Shown here: piece by piece, positions 59,601-63,099 of the stretch | Layout of the letters: each line of letters starts with the position of its first letter | How positions within the stretch are numbered: position 1 is the first letter of the stretch | Source of the DNA: Kiritimatiellia bacterium | GTDB lineage: Bacteria > Verrucomicrobiota > Kiritimatiellia > RFP12 > UBA1067 | DNA: 63,099 bases | Direction of reading: 5' to 3' | NCBI GenBank assembly: GCA_017962315.1 | Contig: JAGCVN010000106.1 | Span: 1-63,099, forward strand | Program-made: the position numbers and the translations under genes | Notes under the pieces: generated by a model | The model's input: the letters and a program-made list of their open reading frames with translations, nothing else | Database searches by the model: none | Told to the model about the DNA's origin: nothing

Positions 59601-61829
59601 CTCGCGAACGTCACGAACGAGGTTCCCGACGGAGTCCCCTACCGTGTCGCCCGTTATGAAGACTTGGGGTTACCCACGCACTCGCGCCACGAGTACCGCA
59701 TCCGAAAAGTATGGAAGGATGGCCGTAAGGATCCGCTCGGCGAGCCATTCTACGGTCTGACGCGGGCGATGAACGAAGAGACGCAAAACGGAATCATCTG
59801 CGAAAGTTCGCAGGGGAGACTATATGTACGTTACGACGGAGCCACCGTGACAAGCTGGCAACCGACATCCCTTGGGGAGGGTAAGGACATGTTCTTCATG
59901 CCCGCAACAACGCCTTGGGGGAAAGAGGTACATGGTGGTCTCCCGATCTGCTGGCCTTGGGTCGGACGGCGGGAAGGGATGCCGAAGCATGGACTTGTCC
60001 GGTACATGAAATGGCAGTTGGTGAAGCGGCTCGGAAAGAACGGCGTCGAACTTGAGACGGCCTCGACACCCAAAACGATGAAGATATGGCCGCATCCGTT
60101 TACGCTCCGTGCCGTCGTTTCCATCACAGGTCCGGACACTATGGAGCTCGTCGTGACAGAGACAAACACCGGGGACAAACCGTATGAATCCGCGCTGGGT
60201 TTCCATCCGTATTTCTCGATGGCGGACGCCTGCAAGGTGTTGCTCGACGGAAACGTATTGCCGCTTCCGTGGGTGATGAAGGAATTTGCGGCGGACGGGA
60301 AGTCCCACAGGCTGGACGATCCCGAACGGAACCGTTCCATCACCGTTTCGGCATCGGGCAACGACACGTGGTATGTCTGGAATCCCGGTACGGAGCGGAC
60401 GCCGCTCTGCGAGACGCTTACCCCTGACGAGTGGCGACGCTTCTACTGCCTTGAGCCAGTGATGAAAAAATCGCTTCCGCTCGCCCCCGGAAAGAGCCGT
60501 TCGCACCAGATAAAACTACAGTTCGCGAAAGCGGGCGTCACACCAGCAAACGAGGATCCATCGATGAAGAAATCCGAACCAATCTACGCGAAATACCGTC
60601 TTGACGCGAAGTCGAACCTCTATCCTGTGGGCGGCAGGGCAAACGTGGAGGCGTATGTCGCTGACAAGTACGGTAGGCTCGCCACGAACGGCGTTGTCGA
60701 TGTGTGGGTTGACGACGGCTGGACGAATGTGGTCTGGCAGCGTACCGTCGATCTCGCCAAAGAACCCCGCATCAAGATGGAATTCTCGCGCTCGACGCCC
60801 GGTTCGCTCCGCATTTACATGAAAGGCCGGGACATTCCCGTCCGCCAACGGATGGAACGGATGATTTTCGGAATGGCGCATATCGAACCGTTCACGCCGT
60901 GTCCCGACGACTTCGAGTCGTATTGGCGAAGCGAACAGGCGCGTCTTGAACGCGAAGTGCCGATCGCGGTGGAAAAAGTTCCCGCGCCGGAACTGGACAC
61001 GCCGGACGCCCGTGCGTTCCGCGTGAGCTTCGCGACGTTCGGCGGCCATCGGGTCTACGGCATCTTGTCCGTACCGAAGGGCAAAGGCAGATTCCCCGTG
61101 ATTGTAAACGTGCCAGGCGCCGGCCCCGGACAACAGGAGCTTCGGGGGGAGACGACGCGAAAGGGCTGGATCACGCTTATGATGAACGTCCACGGGATCC
61201 CCCTCTATGGGACGAAGAGCGCGTACATGGCGCGTTTCAAGAAGTGGTTCGAAGACTACGCGACGAAAGCGGGCGAACCGCGTTACCAATACGTCGGGTA
61301 TTCCGTCAGCCGCGAAGCGCCGTTTTACCACCGCACAATCCTCGGCATGACCCGTGCACTCGACTGGCTTGCAAACGAACCTTACGCCGATCCGTCGCGT
61401 TTCGTCTATTACGGATGCAGCCAGGGAGGCGGGTTCGGGCTTTATTTAACCGCGATGTGGGGCCGTTTCGCGAAGTCACTCATCCTTTGTCCAAACAAGT
61501 GCGACATGCTCGCATACAAGGGTGGCAGACAGCCGGGAAGCTCGCACATCATGAACCAGAAGCCTGAGAACCGCGAACGGGCGGAGAAGAACGCCGTGTA
61601 TCACGACAACTGCAATTTCGCCACAATGATCCACACGCCCGTCCGCATGGTGTACGGGACGGCAGACGACAACTGCCAGACGATCGGCGGCATCGCCGCG
61701 TTCAACCGCATTGCCTCCAAGGACAAACAGCTTCGTCTTCTCTCCGGGAAAGGGCACGGCTGGCTCACTGCCGGTTTCGACCAATGGCTCTTTGAACCGT
61801 GCGCGCGAATTTCCAGTGCAACACCCTGA
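56661..61829 (+). CDS. Giant secreted fusion: discoidin-like, GH38-like, mutarotase and acetyl-esterase modules
   Basis: Encodes 1722 residues. A signal peptide (about 1-22) is followed by an F5/8 C-like domain (about 30-215: QLSEFRLLNGDTDV, QAVDGKLSTKWYS). A GH38-like module runs to about 1036, with KATHTDIGLHNPQY (His239, Asp241), WFWDNYHM and a fibronectin-like end. Residues 1037-1300 match the D-hexose-6-phosphate mutarotase/aldose-1-epimerase fold (GGLPICWPWVG, KHGLVRYMKW, ALGFHPYFSMAD). Residues 1302-1722 are an AXE1-type alpha/beta hydrolase with Ser1587 in GCSQGG, Asp1669 or Asp1670 and His1699. Met codons sit exactly at the last two junctions (59769, 60564), suggesting formerly separate genes. 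The result would de-acetylate and trim glycans outside the cytoplasm. Confidence 0.78.
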   Translation: MNQRNSLIATVVLVSTTFVADAAGNAPWCFRHYRFKIDDCMGGQNGVQLSEFRLLNGDTDVTPLRSGFSHGEGMDSSSKSPIAQAVDGKLSTKWYSVNGAGCKDMTKCWLQIDYDRPQPVTAYDWATANDRWFGEKPNDHRDPMIFRLLGSDNGETWTELDARNIGAKNIKRNAWTGPYSSLHNDSFTAHSMLTRDGWRMISRKNADGATVHELVPTNRLPANLPPVREWKFYGIKATHTDIGLHNPQYIQRHGTVRRIDEAARLIDADRRPDSDPAAYRYVMEGAWFWDNYHMDKGMDAAWRIVTNYMARGRMDVGVTCAGNHTHLYSATEIDRSILTKRRLEQKWGVHTRTFIMPDSPGLSCSLIDPYVRAGIRNCVFLPNQWNPIPSTIWKMRKKTYTKRPHYNSPDMQGGGNRIAVSYDLDIPMVFRWKAPGGKESLLVWCSTHYRRGYERLGLTDSVRPSFVQTAENQMPEYLEILERKYPYDVWLGGMYGDDEWPNTGFADFAAKWNKKWLWPQFRTVGRLDEPFEYLEEKFGDKIPTLTGEMTSGWLQHAASTPELLADKLNADRMLETAERLGTFAGTIDRAAVDRAWWYLILNDEHSYGTSGYKGRRVFETWMQHRDWIERAAATASNELAKAVAKLGLKKELFTNDNCHNCSQITNINSTRSTCSTRLKNLREAKDGVTENRWYRVVVTNGVIYSIYDKELARELIDGPANRFMYTRDNHKTWEAEPEKALGAKVTRRVYLAENEKRIDIKDRFEHASDLFNTNRYYRFGYLAFPFAVSGGAFRAHLNGTVIRPYEDCHPMTTDAYCAVRDWCLVENNDFGVALMMRDSTLTEFGEIHPDKTCYTGKPPKGKTSIYPYLFTDWLQMHQPDGDSMNFTFRFAITSYAGRWETAGIPRICEDWLDPYAKWMRENNVPHVARETIAEPPPGWTGLIEKPRAGHGEKDGQMYVLWGAEMSPDFDHYELWRDGLFLANVTNEVPDGVPYRVARYEDLGLPTHSRHEYRIRKVWKDGRKDPLGEPFYGLTRAMNEETQNGIICESSQGRLYVRYDGATVTSWQPTSLGEGKDMFFMPATTPWGKEVHGGLPICWPWVGRREGMPKHGLVRYMKWQLVKRLGKNGVELETASTPKTMKIWPHPFTLRAVVSITGPDTMELVVTETNTGDKPYESALGFHPYFSMADACKVLLDGNVLPLPWVMKEFAADGKSHRLDDPERNRSITVSASGNDTWYVWNPGTERTPLCETLTPDEWRRFYCLEPVMKKSLPLAPGKSRSHQIKLQFAKAGVTPANEDPSMKKSEPIYAKYRLDAKSNLYPVGGRANVEAYVADKYGRLATNGVVDVWVDDGWTNVVWQRTVDLAKEPRIKMEFSRSTPGSLRIYMKGRDIPVRQRMERMIFGMAHIEPFTPCPDDFESYWRSEQARLEREVPIAVEKVPAPELDTPDARAFRVSFATFGGHRVYGILSVPKGKGRFPVIVNVPGAGPGQQELRGETTRKGWITLMMNVHGIPLYGTKSAYMARFKKWFEDYATKAGEPRYQYVGYSVSREAPFYHRTILGMTRALDWLANEPYADPSRFVYYGCSQGGGFGLYLTAMWGRFAKSLILCPNKCDMLAYKGGRQPGSSHIMNQKPENRERAEKNAVYHDNCNFATMIHTPVRMVYGTADDNCQTIGGIAAFNRIASKDKQLRLLSGKGHGWLTAGFDQWLFEPCARISSATP
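58664..58702 (+). repeat. In-frame AT-rich short repeat within the fusion hydrolase gene
   Basis: TTCTACA occurs three times with a 9-base period (58664, 58673, 58682), then CGGCTAAAAAATCT. The final part resembles the repeat at 37441-37462. It encodes an STRSTCSTR-like linker ahead of the beta-sandwich, at the equivalent place to the other gene's repeat. Confidence 0.7.
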
Positions 61830-61957
61830 GGTTTGCCGCATGACCTGATGGCGGTCTGACAGCCCCCCTTTGTTGAGATTTTCCTGGAGGGGTTGCAAAA
61901 GTCAGGCGTCGGCCGTATGCTTTCTTGCAAACCAAAAAAACACGCAAGGAGGCATCG

Positions 61958-62332
61958 ATGGCCGCAAAGAGACAGCGAAAGGCCCCACCCGGGACTCCGA
62001 AGTACCACCGCCTGACGGCGGAGGAACGTATCACAATCCAGGCGCTCCGTAAAGAGGGGTGTTCGATCCGCCACATCGCGAACCGGATCGGGTGCGCCCC
62101 TTCCAGCGTGTCGCGGGAGCTGCGCCGCAACGCCGGCAGGAAGGGTTGTCGCGCGAAGAAGGCGAAGACGGAGTTCCGTGTCCGGGCAAAGGCGCAGTCC
62201 CGGCACAAGCTCGCGCCGGAGATGCGGGGGTACATCAAGGACAGGATGTCCGGGGGGTGGACGCCCGGACAGATCGGGGGGCGCGGCAGGCACGACGGCG
62301 TCCCGACGGTCAGCAGGGAGACCATCTACTAG
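61958..62332 (+). pseudogene. Truncated IS30-family transposase
   Basis: Encodes 124 residues. The IS30 N-terminal helix-turn-helix is clear (YHRLTAEERITIQALRKEG, SIRHIANRIGCAPSSVSRELRRN), and the segment ends TPGQIGGRG...VSRETIY, where the full protein would continue with the DDE catalytic domain. A TAG follows immediately. A basic stretch (RRKKRKAREVFAEL, about 62403-62445) remains in another frame. The DDE domain is missing, so the element is inactive. AAGGAGG precedes the ATG. Terminal inverted repeats were not found. Confidence 0.85.
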
Positions 62333-62744
62333 GGAATACTACGGGCGGCAGAAGCCCGTCCTCGCCGGCAGGTCGGACGGGGAGCTCCCCGCTGGCGATA
62401 CGGCGGAAGAAGCGCAAGGCGCGCGAGGTGTTCGCCGAACTACTCAGGCGGCATCTCCCAAGGTCCGCGTAGCCGTGCCCGGCCTTTGATAACGCCCGTC
62501 CGCAGGGGCGGGTTTGCACACCGTCCTCCCTCCGTCCCCCCGAAACCTCCGAATTCCCGCTTGCGCCCCGAACCGAAGTGCGCTAGAACGGCCCTCCGTT
62601 CACAAGAAAGCATTGCCGGCATTGGCTAGGCAACGGATGTGGCACTGGAAATTTGCTGGCGGGGAATGAATTTTGTCAGATTCTGTCTCTCCATTCGTAT
62701 ATAGGTGCGACAGGGGCAAACAGAAACAAGCGGAGAATGTCATT
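62333..62744. other. Decayed transposon tail and non-coding sequence
   Basis: The first 140 bases hold the out-of-frame remains of the IS30-type gene. The rest contains a GC hairpin (CCCG...CGGG around 62488-62509) and no convincing gene. Confidence 0.5.
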
Positions 62745-63017
62745 GTGAAACATCACGAATTCAGTTTGAGTCGCAGTCGCAATATAGCCGCCGTTCTGGC
62801 GACTGCGATTTTGGTTTTGAACGTAGAAGCCGCCGTTTACTTCCAAGGAAAGGAAGTTCTGCGCAAATCGAAAGCGGTTGCCGATGTGGCAGCGATCTTT
62901 TGGGCGCCAGTCAAAAATTCGACTACCTCCGACAGGATTCAAGTGCGCCTCAATATCGATACTGGGTGGCTGATTGACGGGCCTTTCATTTCTCGACAAT
63001 CTTTCTACGTCCCGTAA
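62745..63017 (+). CDS. Possible small exported protein
   Basis: Encodes 90 residues from GTG 62745, which has GGAGA 8 bases upstream. A basic start (KHHEFSLSRSR) and a hydrophobic run (NIAAVLATAILVLNVEA) look like a signal peptide or a single membrane anchor. The remainder (VADVAAIFWAPVKNSTTSDRI) matches no family I know. Codon use is less GC-rich than the rest of the window. A minus-strand frame of equal length covers the same DNA, so the call is uncertain. Confidence 0.35.
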   Translation: MKHHEFSLSRSRNIAAVLATAILVLNVEAAVYFQGKEVLRKSKAVADVAAIFWAPVKNSTTSDRIQVRLNIDTGWLIDGPFISRQSFYVP

Positions 63018-63099
63018 CATAAAAGTCTTTGATTGGTTTAGGTCTTGTGGTCACGGCCTGCTCAACCAACCTGTAGAACAATTTTCCCCGATGCATGGA

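Noticed and set aside
62676..63020. Minus-strand frame opposite the possible small exported protein
   Set aside because: It has no ribosome binding site and less protein-like composition. The plus-strand frame has GGAGA, GTG and a hydrophobic N-terminal segment, but neither is certain.
1..63099. tRNA, rRNA or CRISPR array
   Set aside because: No cloverleaf T-loop/anticodon arrangement, rRNA core sequence or spaced repeat array was recognised when reading both strands. A covariance-model search was not possible.

Overview
The window looks like a chromosomal segment of a GC-rich Gram-negative bacterium of the PVC group, most likely a gut-type Kiritimatiellota/Verrucomicrobiota. This is inferred from several features together: a compact division/wall cluster with a fused MurC-MurB, an FtsZ whose tail reads YDEPTYMRR, a giant secreted protein with autotransporter-associated strand repeats, expanded URO-D-family proteins, and many large secreted glycoside hydrolases without SusC/SusD pairs. 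No rRNA, tRNA or CRISPR array was found.

Layout. 1-64 is the cut 5' end of a minus-strand gene. 221-2380 is a secreted clan GH-A hydrolase. 2398-10961 (minus) is a division/wall operon running murC-murB fusion, ddl, ftsQ, ftsA, ftsZ, pncC-like, mutY, with a broken HExxH gene at its head. 11081-12031 is a tandem Hsp20 operon behind a sigma-54-type promoter, closed by a strong terminator. 12225-21922 holds a Gfo/Idh/MocA oxidoreductase, a GH20 hexosaminidase and a 1957-residue surface protein. 22013-25888 is a broken type I restriction locus: an HsdM-like tail, a REP-associated transposase carrying REP-like palindromes inside its own reading frame, and HsdR. 25953-45954 is a glycan-degradation region: an (alpha/alpha)6 hydrolase, a GH101-like protein, a tandem nuclease/phosphatase-fold protein, a GH38-like protein, a 1701-residue double hydrolase and two URO-D-family methyltransferase-like proteins, interspersed with intact and deleted ATPase genes. 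46024-54461 is housekeeping: glycyl-tRNA synthetase, radical SAM/SPASM protein, ligA, ybeY, EamA transporter, DUF502 protein, CDF transporter. 54789-56474 (minus) is an AEC transporter and rsmE. 56661-61829 is a 1722-residue fusion of a GH38-like hydrolase, a mutarotase and an acetyl esterase. The window ends with a truncated IS30-type transposase and an uncertain small gene.

Functional picture. GH20, GH101-like, GH38-like, GH95-like and esterase functions would fit stepwise breakdown of host O-/N-glycans or similar polysaccharides outside the cytoplasm, but substrates are inference only.

Most unusual observations. (1) Three secreted hydrolase genes each lie directly behind a strong promoter plus an ATPase gene. 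One ATPase is intact; the other two are internally deleted, and one of those deletions stayed in frame and overlaps the hydrolase start. (2) A dispersed intergenic repeat has three copies about 19.5 kb apart. (3) REP-like palindromes are translated within the ends of the transposase that probably mobilises them. (4) Short-period repeats sit at the same linker position in the two GH38-like genes. (5) Most recognisable vegetative promoters share an 18-bp spacer.
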